Below are positions 8,065-16,064 of a DNA stretch of 64,000 nt, piece by piece. A program made the position numbers and the translations under genes. The notes beneath the pieces are model-generated. The model saw only the letters and a program-made list of their open reading frames with translations, was not told where the DNA came from and did not search any database. Each line of letters begins with the position of its first letter. Positions within the stretch are counted from its first letter, which is position 1. The stretch comes from JBCCXZ01 sp965228005 (GTDB taxonomy: Bacteria > Planctomycetota > Planctomycetia > Pirellulales > Lacipirellulaceae): NCBI GenBank assembly GCA_965228005.1, contig CBDDGV010000001.1, forward strand, positions 1,240,001 through 1,304,000, written 5' to 3'.

Positions 8065-11000
8065 CTACGGCGTGCTCTGCCGTCTTCGAACGCCCCATGG
8101 GCAGACTCCCGTAAGGACAAGCACGAGAGCGGCGGGCTCGGGTACGGCTCCGACGCCCGACAGAGGAGCCCCGCCCGTGCCGAAGTTGGCGGCCCAGTCG
8201 CTGAGCGATGCCCCCAGCCGCTGGCCTTCCAGCGCGTCTGCCACATCCACGTCGCCGTCGAAGTCGAAGTCGCCGGCCAAGCCGGCGGTGAGCACCACGT
8301 CGTTGCCGTCGCCGCCCGCGTAGTCGATCAGCAGGTCGACGCCGCCGAATTTGCCAACCGAAGCCCCGTTGGGGAGCCCAGCGAAGGTCCCACTGAGCGA
8401 CCCCGCGACATCGATAATCTCGAACGTATCGCCGAGCGCGGGCGCGAATGGTTCCAATAAGAGCAGCGATACATCGAGTGCACCGGCCAGCACCGCGGCG
8501 CCGTCAATTTGGAGCACGTCGTATTGGGTTTCGGCCGTTGTGCCGCCGATCTCGATTTCCAGAGTCGCTGCTGCTTGTGGATTGAAGTCGCCCGTAATGG
8601 TCGTCAACCCGGCAGACTCAATGGTCGTCAACCCGGCAGACTCACCGGGCGCCAGCGTGCCGCCGGCGATATTCAAGTCGCCCTCGACCGTTCCCACTTC
8701 TAGGCGGCCACCGGTCATGCTGAACGTGCTTCCAACGTCGGTCAGGTCGAGAGTCGCAGCGTCGAGCGTGCCGCCCTCCAGGTTCACCGTGCCGGTGTTC
8801 CAGATCTTTAGTTCGCCGCCGACTGAGACCTCGCCGCCCGAGACCGTCAGTGTGCCAGCGCCTCCCGCAGACAAGTTATTACCGCCAACGAAGAGGTTAT
8901 TGCTGTTTTCCCAGGTCGATCCAGAGCCTTCGACCGTAACAGCGCCGGTGGACGTGAATTCGAAGCCGATGAACCCGTCCGTATTCGTCACCAAGCCGCC
9001 GCCCGAGATCGTCAGTGTGCCGTCGCCTTCAGCAAAAAACTGATTACCACCAACGTAGAGATTATTGCTGGTGTCCCAGGTCGATCCAGAGCCTTCGACC
9101 GTAACAGCGCCGGTGGACGTGAATCCGAAGCCGATGAACCCGTCCGTATTCGTCACCAAGCCGCCGCCGGTGATGTCGAGCGTGCCATTGCCAAATTCGC
9201 CTACGTACAGCGCACCGAAATTCGTCCAAGTGGAGGGAGTGCCGTTGTTGGGGTTGGTGCCTTCGACCTTGACCGCGTGGGTGGACGCTAAACCTGAGCC
9301 GATGAATCCTTCCGTATTTGTCACCAAGCCACCGCCGGTGATGTCGAGCGTGCCATTGCCGAGAGAGCCCACGCGGAGCAAGCCGGAATTAGTCCAGGTG
9401 GAAGGTGTGCCGCTGTTGGGGTCGAAGCCGGACACCGTCACGGCTCCGGTGGAGCCGCTTCTTAAGCCGATGTTTCCGAGTCCATTTGTCACCAACCCGC
9501 CGCCGGTGATGTCGAGGGCGCCATCGCCTGTTTCGCCCACAATGAGCCGGCTGGAATTGTCCCAGGTGGAGGGAGTGCCGTTAGGATCCACGCCGGCGAC
9601 CGTTACGGCGCCGGTGGAGCCGCTGAATCGGCCGATCTGTCCCGTGAAATTTGTCACCAATCCGCCGCCGGTGATGTCGAGGGTACCGTCGCCGCGATCG
9701 CCCACGAAGAGGTTGGAGGAATTGGTCCAGGTGGAGGGAGTGCCGTTAGGATCCACGCCGGCGACCGTTACGGCGCCTGTGGAGTTGGGATCTTCTCCAA
9801 TCAATCCGAGTGTATTTGTCACCACTCCGCCACCGGTGATGTCGAGGGTGCCGTCGCCAGAGAAGCCGACATACAGCTGGCTGGAATTGTCCCAGGTGGA
9901 GGGAGTGCCGTTAGGATCCACGCCGGCGACCGTTACGGCGCCGGTGGTGCCGCCGAATTGGCCGATCTGTCCCGTGGAATTTGTCACCACTCCGCCACCG
10001 GTGATGTCGAGCGTGCCGTCGCCGAGGAAGCCCACATACAGCCGGCTGGAATTGTCCCAGGTGGAGGGAGTGCCGTTAGGATCCACGCCGGCGACCGTTA
10101 CGGCGCCGGTGGTGCCGCCGAATTGGCCGATCTGTCCCGTGGAATTTGTCACCAATCCGCCGCCGGTGATGTCGAGGGTACCGTCGCCGCGATCGCCCAC
10201 GAAGAGGTTGGAGGAATTGGTCCAGGTGGAGCCGGGCCCATCCACCGTTACCGTGCTGGCAGAGTCTATATAGCCGTCTGTGTTGACTAGTGTACTGCCA
10301 CTCGCAACCCGCAGGTCACCTCCGTTGATGATCGCGTCGCCCGCAAATTCGTTGACTCCGTCTAGTTGCAACGTGCCCACGCCGAGCTTGGTAAGATCAC
10401 CAGCGCCTGCCGAACCTAGACTGACCGCAAAAGTGTGATTCGGGTCGGCGATATCGAAGGCGCCCCCAGCGAGCCAGTTGATGGTTCTGGCCGTGCTGGC
10501 GAAGCTGGTGCCGGTGACCTGTAGCGTGCCACCGTTGAAATTGATGGCCGAGCTAGCCGCGCCTAGATTATTGTCTGCTCCTACCGAGACAGTGCCCTGG
10601 CTAAGGACTGTCCCGCCCCCATAGCTGTTGGCACCCGTCAGCACCCAGGCGCCAATTCCTGTCTTTTCTACAGTGAGATCTTGTCCGATCCCCGGCGTAT
10701 CGAGGATGTTGCTCTCGATCGTGTTCGCCGCGGTGCTCGATCCACTGAGCGTGAGCGTCTTGCTGCCGGCCGACATCACGAAGGTGGGCGCGGTAAACAC
10801 CAGCGGGCCGGCGCCGTTGGCCTCAATAATGCCTCCTCCACCAGGCGCAAGTTCGATTGTGCGGTCGGTGGAGTGGCCTGTTCCCGTATACCTGAGTGTG
10901 CCCGGGATCTCGGCGTTGGAGCTGGTGTCGATTGCCCCTAAACGTATGGTGGCTTCGCCTGGGTCGGTCGGCGCGCCCAACGCACTGGCGCCGCCGCCAA

Positions 11001-11703
11001 CGTTTGAGACGGAATTGAAGTCGAGGACGGCGCCATGCACGGTCGTCGGCCCGGTGTAGGTATTGAGCCCGGTGAGCTTCACCACACCGCGATGATTCTC
11101 CGAGTCGGGTGCGAAACCGGCGGTTACGGCGACGGTGCTTCCCGATCCGCCGTTAGAGATCACGCCGTTGACCAGCACGCTCGGATCGAGCAAGAGATCG
11201 CGCGAGGTGAGCAGCAGTGTGGTGGTTCCGCTGGCAGCGGACGACTCGATGTCGCCATTGACAACAATCTGATCGCTGCCGGAGACGACGTTGAACAGCA
11301 CATCGTCGTTTTGAGTGTTGAGTTCGATATCGGCATCGACTTGCAGCGCGCCGTTGCCAGGCGCTTGGAGCAGACCATTGTTCGAACTGAAGAGCCGCAG
11401 CGTACCATTCGTGAAGATGTAGTCACCATTGACGCCATCCTTGTAGATCTCATCAATACTACGCAAGGAGCCACCAAGGTCGATAGTTTGCGGACCGGGC
11501 GTCGAGCTAGAGGTGAGAATGATACTGTCACTGGCGCCCGGAACGGTGTTGGGATCCCAGTTGTTCGCAGTGTCCCACAACCCATCTCCACCGCCACCGT
11601 CCCAGTCGAAATCGGTGGCTGAAGCGGCTTGAGCCCAGCCCAAAAGGAATAGAGCAGCAAGATAGAAGGTTGGCGCTATCCGCCGCGGCCGACAAGCAGG
11701 CAT
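8065..11703 (-). CDS. autotransporter-like repeat protein with dockerin-like segment and PEP-CTERM anchor
   Basis: 1212 residues. The start chosen is the ATG at 11703, which has TGGAGG 7 bases upstream; that site overlaps an alternative ATG at 11715. A signal peptide ends near the sequence ASA-TDFDWDG. The first third resembles passenger-associated repeats of autotransporters (LTKLGVGTLQLDGVNEFAG). The centre is a tandem array of roughly 44-50-residue units built on LDITGGGLVTN, TGAVTVAGVDPNGTPSTW and NSSxLxVGxxGDG. A single calcium-loop segment follows (DFDFDGDVDVADALEGQRLG). The C-terminus is a PEP-CTERM sorting signal: VPEPAALVLVL, a hydrophobic stretch and VRRR. Expected to be exported and processed by an exosortase. 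The array is strongly repetitive at DNA level. Confidence 0.85.
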   Translation of the reverse strand: MPACRPRRIAPTFYLAALFLLGWAQAASATDFDWDGGGGDGLWDTANNWDPNTVPGASDSIILTSSSTPGPQTIDLGGSLRSIDEIYKDGVNGDYIFTNGTLRLFSSNNGLLQAPGNGALQVDADIELNTQNDDVLFNVVSGSDQIVVNGDIESSAASGTTTLLLTSRDLLLDPSVLVNGVISNGGSGSTVAVTAGFAPDSENHRGVVKLTGLNTYTGPTTVHGAVLDFNSVSNVGGGASALGAPTDPGEATIRLGAIDTSSNAEIPGTLRYTGTGHSTDRTIELAPGGGGIIEANGAGPLVFTAPTFVMSAGSKTLTLSGSSTAANTIESNILDTPGIGQDLTVEKTGIGAWVLTGANSYGGGTVLSQGTVSVGADNNLGAASSAINFNGGTLQVTGTSFASTARTINWLAGGAFDIADPNHTFAVSLGSAGAGDLTKLGVGTLQLDGVNEFAGDAIINGGDLRVASGSTLVNTDGYIDSASTVTVDGPGSTWTNSSNLFVGDRGDGTLDITGGGLVTNSTGQIGQFGGTTGAVTVAGVDPNGTPSTWDNSSRLYVGFLGDGTLDITGGGVVTNSTGQIGQFGGTTGAVTVAGVDPNGTPSTWDNSSQLYVGFSGDGTLDITGGGVVTNTLGLIGEDPNSTGAVTVAGVDPNGTPSTWTNSSNLFVGDRGDGTLDITGGGLVTNFTGQIGRFSGSTGAVTVAGVDPNGTPSTWDNSSRLIVGETGDGALDITGGGLVTNGLGNIGLRSGSTGAVTVSGFDPNSGTPSTWTNSGLLRVGSLGNGTLDITGGGLVTNTEGFIGSGLASTHAVKVEGTNPNNGTPSTWTNFGALYVGEFGNGTLDITGGGLVTNTDGFIGFGFTSTGAVTVEGSGSTWDTSNNLYVGGNQFFAEGDGTLTISGGGLVTNTDGFIGFEFTSTGAVTVEGSGSTWENSNNLFVGGNNLSAGGAGTLTVSGGEVSVGGELKIWNTGTVNLEGGTLDAATLDLTDVGSTFSMTGGRLEVGTVEGDLNIAGGTLAPGESAGLTTIESAGLTTITGDFNPQAAATLEIEIGGTTAETQYDVLQIDGAAVLAGALDVSLLLLEPFAPALGDTFEIIDVAGSLSGTFAGLPNGASVGKFGGVDLLIDYAGGDGNDVVLTAGLAGDFDFDGDVDVADALEGQRLGASLSDWAANFGTGGAPLSGVGAVPEPAALVLVLTGVCPWGVRRRQSTP

Positions 11704-11865
11704 ATTGGCCTCCATTGAGCAGAAACTACGGAGAAGCGCCCCCCGCGTCACTATGCATTACGCGGACGCTCGCGGGCAGACCTAACCAAGCACTCGTGAT
11801 CGGTTGCAGCTTAACTGATATTGCGCAGCAATGGCTATAAAAAACCGAGCTGCCGAATAGGCTTC

Positions 11866-11977
11866 GGTTGCATCGCCCGACCGCAATTAGGGCCTCCGCG
11901 AACTCGCAACGGTCTCGGAGGCCAGACGAGACCTCCGCAGGTAGCCGGGCACCCCTCCAGCGGGCGGGTGGTCCAAC
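11866..11977 (+). repeat. dispersed 112-bp repeat, intact copy B
   Basis: An uninterrupted copy, from GGTTGCATCG to GGTCCAAC, the same length as the copy in the insertion-sequence region after both elements are removed. It lies upstream of the 8065-11703 gene and downstream of the Dabb gene, i.e. in intergenic DNA. It contains a small hairpin (CGGAGG-N10-CCTCCG). Confidence 0.7.
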
Positions 11978-12003
11978 CTCTGCAGATTCCGGCCGACGGC
12001 TAA

Positions 12004-12030
12004 GTGCGGAGGTCTGGACGACCTCTGCAC
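12004..12030 (-). terminator. hairpin 33 bp past the end of the aldehyde dehydrogenase/Dabb operon
   Basis: GTGCGGAGGTC pairs with GACCTCTGCAC through a 5-base loop, an 11-bp stem with one G:U pair. It sits 33 bases beyond the Dabb stop codon on the transcribed strand. No long T-run follows, so a terminator or a 3'-end stabiliser are both possible. Confidence 0.45.
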
Positions 12031-12062
12031 ATGGACTCAGTGAAGGGGGGCAGGTCAGGAGG

Positions 12063-12368
12063 TCACTGGACGTAGTCGACGATTTCCTCCGCATCGGTGA
12101 CCGACTGGATGAATGCAACGACCTCGTCGTGCTCTGGATAGACGCAGTACCGTTGAAAGGCCGATTCATCCTCGAACGCACTGATCAGGCTCACGTCGAA
12201 GAACGACGCGCCGTAGCCGCCGACATTAATGCCGACCTCGTACTGCTTGATCTCATTTATCGTCGCCGGGAGAGACTCCAGCTTCGCCTGAACCTCCGCG
12301 GCGACGTCCGCTTTGGAACTACCGCCCCGAGGTTCGGACAGCTTCCACATCACGACGTGCACATACAT
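12063..12368 (-). CDS. Dabb (stress-responsive alpha/beta barrel) domain protein
   Basis: 101 residues. It begins MYVHVVMWKL and continues with a helix, GINVGGYGASFFDVSLISAFEDESAF and YPEHDEVVAFI, the ferredoxin-like pattern of Dabb domains. These form dimeric barrels related to ABM/EthD-type proteins. In catabolic operons such proteins are seen as accessory or small-molecule-binding enzymes, but no activity can be assigned here. It is the last gene of the minus-strand operon, 21 bases after the aldehyde dehydrogenase, suggesting a role in the same sugar pathway. Confidence 0.85.
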   Translation of the reverse strand: MYVHVVMWKLSEPRGGSSKADVAAEVQAKLESLPATINEIKQYEVGINVGGYGASFFDVSLISAFEDESAFQRYCVYPEHDEVVAFIQSVTDAEEIVDYVQ

Positions 12369-12389
12369 GGCGGCTCCGCTGTTCTTGTC

Positions 12390-13823
12390 CTAGGCGTCGA
12401 TGCAAATCGAGACGCGTTTGAGGGTGAGGTATTCTTCCAGGCTGTAGCGAGAACAGTCTCTGCCCACGCCGCTCTGCTTCACCCCGCCGTGGGGCAGGTG
12501 GACGGCGTAGTGGAACTCGTTGACGCAGACGCTGCCCGAATCGATGCCGGCGGCTGCCTGCAGGCCGCGGGCAAGGTTCCTCGTGTAGACGTACGCCGCC
12601 AGGCCGTAATCCGTGGCGTTCGCCATGGCGATGATGTCGTCCTCATTGGTGAATCGGATCACCGGCAGGACCGGCCCGAAGACCTCTTCACAGGAGAGAC
12701 TCATCTCGGGGCGGACGTCTCGGAGGATCGTCGGTTCCATGAAGTAGCCGCGGGGCTTGTGTTCGGGGACACGGCCACCGCAGACAACCGACGCCCCGTC
12801 GGCTTCGGCGGTCTGTATGAGCGAGAGGACCCGGTCACGATCGCGTCCGCTGGTCATGGGCCCCATCCGCCGCCCGCCACCGCGGCCGGCTCCAAACTCG
12901 ATGCCGGCGGCGTGTTCCGAGGCGACTTCCAGGAACGACTCGTAGACGTCCGCGTGAACGAAGCAGCGGTTGGGCGAGACGCACACCTGGCCCGTGTTCG
13001 CGAACTTCAGGTCGACGACGTTCTCTGCTGCACGCCTCACGTCGGCGTCGTCGTAGACAACGACCGGGGCGTTACCGCCAAGCTCGACCGAGAAGTGTTT
13101 CACGTTGGTGCAGGCCGTCTTCATCGCTGCGACGCCCGCCGAAGTGGAGCCGATCATCGTGAAGAGCGACGGCACGGGGCTCGTGAGAAACGGCTCGGTG
13201 GTCGCGTAGTCGTTGCTGGTGACGACGTTGATCACCCCCGGGGGAATGCCCGATTCCACGAGCAGCTCCGCGCACCGCAGGGTCGCCAGGGGGGTCCGCT
13301 GCGAGGGCTTGATGATCGCGGTGCACCCCGAGGCGAGCACCGGGCCGAGCTTGTAGCCGAAGTTCAGCAGCGGGAAATTCCACGCCAGGTAGCCGACCGC
13401 CACGCCCAGCGGTTGCCGGAGCGTGTAGTTCAGGAAGCGGCCGTCGGGGTCAGGGATTACCGCCTGGTCGATCCGCGCGGCTTCCTCCACGAAGAACCGT
13501 AGGCAGGTCGGCAGCATGTCGAAGTCGTACTCCGCGTTGTCGAACGGCTTGCCGGTCTCGGCGATGAGCAGGTCGATGATCTCGTCCTGGTGCGCCTCGA
13601 GGGTGTCGGCGTAGCGGAGGATCGCCTCGCGGCGCGGCCCCAGCGGCGTGGCCCCCCAGGTGGAGAATGCCTTCTTTGCAGATGAGAGTGCGGCTTGGAC
13701 TTGGTCGGGCGAGAGACTCGGGACGTCGGCCAAGACTTCTTCCGTCTCGGGGTTGATCACGGAAAACGACTCATCCGAGCCAACCAACTCCCCTCCGATC
13801 AGCATCCTGAATCCTTGGTTCAT
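12390..13823 (-). CDS. NAD(P)-dependent aldehyde dehydrogenase, candidate 3,6-anhydrogalactose dehydrogenase
   Basis: 477 residues, full length for the ALDH superfamily. N149 of AWNFP, general base E247 of VELGG and catalytic C281 of NTGQVC are all present, with the glycine motif GSTSAG for cofactor binding. The start overlaps the stop of the upstream enolase-superfamily gene by 4 bases, so the two are translationally coupled. That neighbour, the sugar kinase, the 2-keto-3-deoxy aldolase and the galactanase-type hydrolases around it make oxidation of 3,6-anhydrogalactose to 3,6-anhydrogalactonate the best guess. Lactaldehyde or another sugar aldehyde remains possible. Family certain, substrate inferred. 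Confidence 0.9.
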   Translation of the reverse strand: MNQGFRMLIGGELVGSDESFSVINPETEEVLADVPSLSPDQVQAALSSAKKAFSTWGATPLGPRREAILRYADTLEAHQDEIIDLLIAETGKPFDNAEYDFDMLPTCLRFFVEEAARIDQAVIPDPDGRFLNYTLRQPLGVAVGYLAWNFPLLNFGYKLGPVLASGCTAIIKPSQRTPLATLRCAELLVESGIPPGVINVVTSNDYATTEPFLTSPVPSLFTMIGSTSAGVAAMKTACTNVKHFSVELGGNAPVVVYDDADVRRAAENVVDLKFANTGQVCVSPNRCFVHADVYESFLEVASEHAAGIEFGAGRGGGRRMGPMTSGRDRDRVLSLIQTAEADGASVVCGGRVPEHKPRGYFMEPTILRDVRPEMSLSCEEVFGPVLPVIRFTNEDDIIAMANATDYGLAAYVYTRNLARGLQAAAGIDSGSVCVNEFHYAVHLPHGGVKQSGVGRDCSRYSLEEYLTLKRVSICIDA

Positions 13824-14974
13824 CGTTTGATCTCCGTAGTGCTGACACGCATCCGGGCCATTGCCCCCCGGTCGACCTCAACACCCAGTCCTGGCCCGGT
13901 AGGAACATGCGCGCCGGAGCGATCCACCTGCACCGGCAGGCTGAACATCTCGTCGCGGAGCGGATTAGGGGTCCGGTCGCACTCCAACAGCGAGCACCCC
14001 GCCTCGGCGCGGCCCGGTTCGTGGTAAGAAGACGCAATAAAGTGCGTGGCCGCGGCAAGGTTGAGCATCGTCCCCCAGACGTGGGGCGTTAGGTTGACGC
14101 CGTGGGCAGAGGCGATCGTGCGGATGCGGACCGCTTCGCTGATCCCCCCGCAGTAAGCCAGGTCGGGCTGGGCGACTTGCACCCCGCCGGGCGCGAGCAG
14201 GCGTTGGAAACCGTATCGCAGCTGCTCGCACTCGCCCGCGGCAAGCGGGGTCGCGAGCTTCGCGCCGAGTTGGGCGAACTGTTCTGGGTACTCCGGGGAG
14301 AGCGGCTCTTCGAACCACCCAAAACCGTGCTCGTCCAACGCCCGGCCTACGCTCAGTGCATCTGGTAAGTCGTAGGCGTGGTTGGCATCGGCCATGATCG
14401 GGTAGTCGGGCAAGGCGCTCCGCATTGCGGCGATGAGCGCCTTGTCGAACGCGGGTGACTTGCCGACTTTGATCTTCACCGCGGCGAAGCCCTGCTCGCG
14501 GTAGCCGACCGCCTCCTTAACCAACGCGGGGATCAGCTCCGACTGGTCCCGCTCGTCGAAGTACATCCCGGTGGCGTAGCAGGGGATGGTTTCCCTGTAG
14601 CTCCCACCCAGCAGCTCGCTCAGCGACTTCCTCAATGCGGCCCCCTTGAGGTCCCAAAGGGCGATATCGAGGCCCGAAACCGCTGCTGTCATGACGCCGC
14701 CTCGGGCGAAATCTAGGGACTGCCGCCACATCTCGTGCCAGAGCACATCGGTCGCCAGCGGGTCTCGCCCCACAAGGCGCGGAGCGTAGAAAGAAGTCAC
14801 CGCCGCCTGAACGACCTCAGCGGGGCCGTAGCACTCGCCCCAACCGACGGCCCCGTCGTCCGCGACGATCTCCACCATCAGCGCGTTCCGCTCTGCGTAC
14901 GTCCACTGCGAAAAGCCAAACGGCTTGTCGAGCTTGCAGCGCAGGTGGTGCGTGCGGACGCAGTCGATCTTCAT
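13820..14974 (-). CDS. enolase-superfamily (mandelate racemase/muconate lactonising) enzyme, candidate 3,6-anhydrogalactonate cycloisomerase
   Basis: 384 residues. The TIM-barrel C-terminal domain shows the catalytic KxK (K167, K169 in AVKIKVG), metal ligands D196 (MADANHAYD), E222 (WFEEPL) and E248 (AAGE), and a base His at 298 (LTPHVWGT), the layout of the mandelate racemase subgroup. The N-terminal capping domain is complete. Members of this subgroup dehydrate or cycloisomerise sugar acids. The flanking aldehyde dehydrogenase (4-base overlap) and 2-keto-3-deoxy sugar genes suggest the cycloisomerase that converts anhydrogalactonate to a 2-keto-3-deoxygalactonate. A galactonate- or fuconate-type dehydratase is the main alternative. 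Confidence 0.9.
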   Translation of the reverse strand: MKIDCVRTHHLRCKLDKPFGFSQWTYAERNALMVEIVADDGAVGWGECYGPAEVVQAAVTSFYAPRLVGRDPLATDVLWHEMWRQSLDFARGGVMTAAVSGLDIALWDLKGAALRKSLSELLGGSYRETIPCYATGMYFDERDQSELIPALVKEAVGYREQGFAAVKIKVGKSPAFDKALIAAMRSALPDYPIMADANHAYDLPDALSVGRALDEHGFGWFEEPLSPEYPEQFAQLGAKLATPLAAGECEQLRYGFQRLLAPGGVQVAQPDLAYCGGISEAVRIRTIASAHGVNLTPHVWGTMLNLAAATHFIASSYHEPGRAEAGCSLLECDRTPNPLRDEMFSLPVQVDRSGAHVPTGPGLGVEVDRGAMARMRVSTTEIKR

Positions 14975-14984
14975 CGAGAGGCTC

Positions 14985-16064
14985 TTACCCGTCTGGATTG
15001 CTGGCAGCGGACTCGGTCGCTTTGTCGGCCGTCGCGGGTCCGATGCTGTTAGAGTAACCCAGCAGGCAGATCGCCGCGATCAAGACGCCGATGCCCAGCG
15101 TCATCAGACGGAACGGCTGCGAGGCGCCCTTCCACTCTCCGGTTGCCACGCCCAAGGCTGTGCTGATGATGAGGGCGAGGCCCAGGAGCATCGGCCAGCC
15201 GATGACGGGGCCGAGGTCGCCCATCAACGCCGCCCCCTGGCCGTAGACGCCTAGGGCCGCGAACCACAGCAGCCCCGCGATGACGGCCCATTTGTAGGCG
15301 TTTCCCGCACCGGGGGTCGAGAAGCTCGCCCAGGACTTCTTCTTGAAGAGCAGGGCGACCGCGTAGCCGGCGTTCATCAGGTAGGCGCCCGCCAGGACGA
15401 CGACCCAGCGGGCCAGCGCGGAGTTGCGCGTGACAGCACCGGCTTCGACGGCCGCCTCGCCCACCGCGTCGGTGTTAGCGAAGCCGACGTTCAACAGCGC
15501 CGAGAGCACGCCGCAGACGATGGCGATTACTAAGCCTTTGCGGAACGCGGCGCCGGTCGCGACTCCGGCTGCCTCGGTCCCAGCCTCGGCGAGTACCTTG
15601 TCGCGGCGGATGCCTGCGACTGCAACGAGCGCCACGCCGATCAGCATGACGCCCATGCCGGCCATGACGTAGGGCAGTGCGGGGTTCGCGCCGACGTTCT
15701 CAAGTTGCAGCAGCGGGATGAGCGACCCCATCAACGCCGCGAGGCCCATGACGATGCCGTAGGTGAGCGCCATGCCGATGTAGGGCACGCTGATCCCGAA
15801 CATAATGCCTCCGACGCCCCACAGGAACCCGAACAAGGCGCCCCCAAGCACCGCTTCTTGAGGCGAGGCCTGAAGCACGCCCCAAAGATCGGGCACGACG
15901 ATCAGCGCCCAGGCCCACGGGAAAAACAGCATGGCTACCGTGGCGTGCACAAGCCACCAGGCTTCCCACGCGAGAGGCTTAGTGTACTTCATGCCCAGGC
16001 CGAACGTGCCCTGGAACACGCTTGCCAGCAGAACCAGGATCAGCGGGAAGAGGTAATCACCCAT
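14985..16064 (-). CDS. RhaT-family sugar/proton symporter
   Basis: 359 residues with about ten hydrophobic helices. Diagnostic features of the L-rhamnose-proton symporter family are seen in the N-terminal half: ASVFQGTFGLGMKYTKPLAWEAWWLVHA, a Trp-rich second helix and FGFLWGVGGIMFGISVPYIGMALTYGIVMG. It should act at the cytoplasmic membrane. It overlaps the upstream GH2 gene by 8 bases and precedes the enolase-superfamily gene by 10, so it is inside the operon. It is likely the importer for the monosaccharide, or a related sugar, released by the locus's hydrolases. Rhamnose itself is not supported because no rhamnose isomerase or kinase is nearby. Confidence 0.87.
   Translation of the reverse strand: MGDYLFPLILVLLASVFQGTFGLGMKYTKPLAWEAWWLVHATVAMLFFPWAWALIVVPDLWGVLQASPQEAVLGGALFGFLWGVGGIMFGISVPYIGMALTYGIVMGLAALMGSLIPLLQLENVGANPALPYVMAGMGVMLIGVALVAVAGIRRDKVLAEAGTEAAGVATGAAFRKGLVIAIVCGVLSALLNVGFANTDAVGEAAVEAGAVTRNSALARWVVVLAGAYLMNAGYAVALLFKKKSWASFSTPGAGNAYKWAVIAGLLWFAALGVYGQGAALMGDLGPVIGWPMLLGLALIISTALGVATGEWKGASQPFRLMTLGIGVLIAAICLLGYSNSIGPATADKATESAASNPDG

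Noticed and set aside
8900..10270. CRISPR-like regular repeats
   Set aside because: The repeats are in frame within one long coding sequence, have no distinct spacers and no cas genes nearby.
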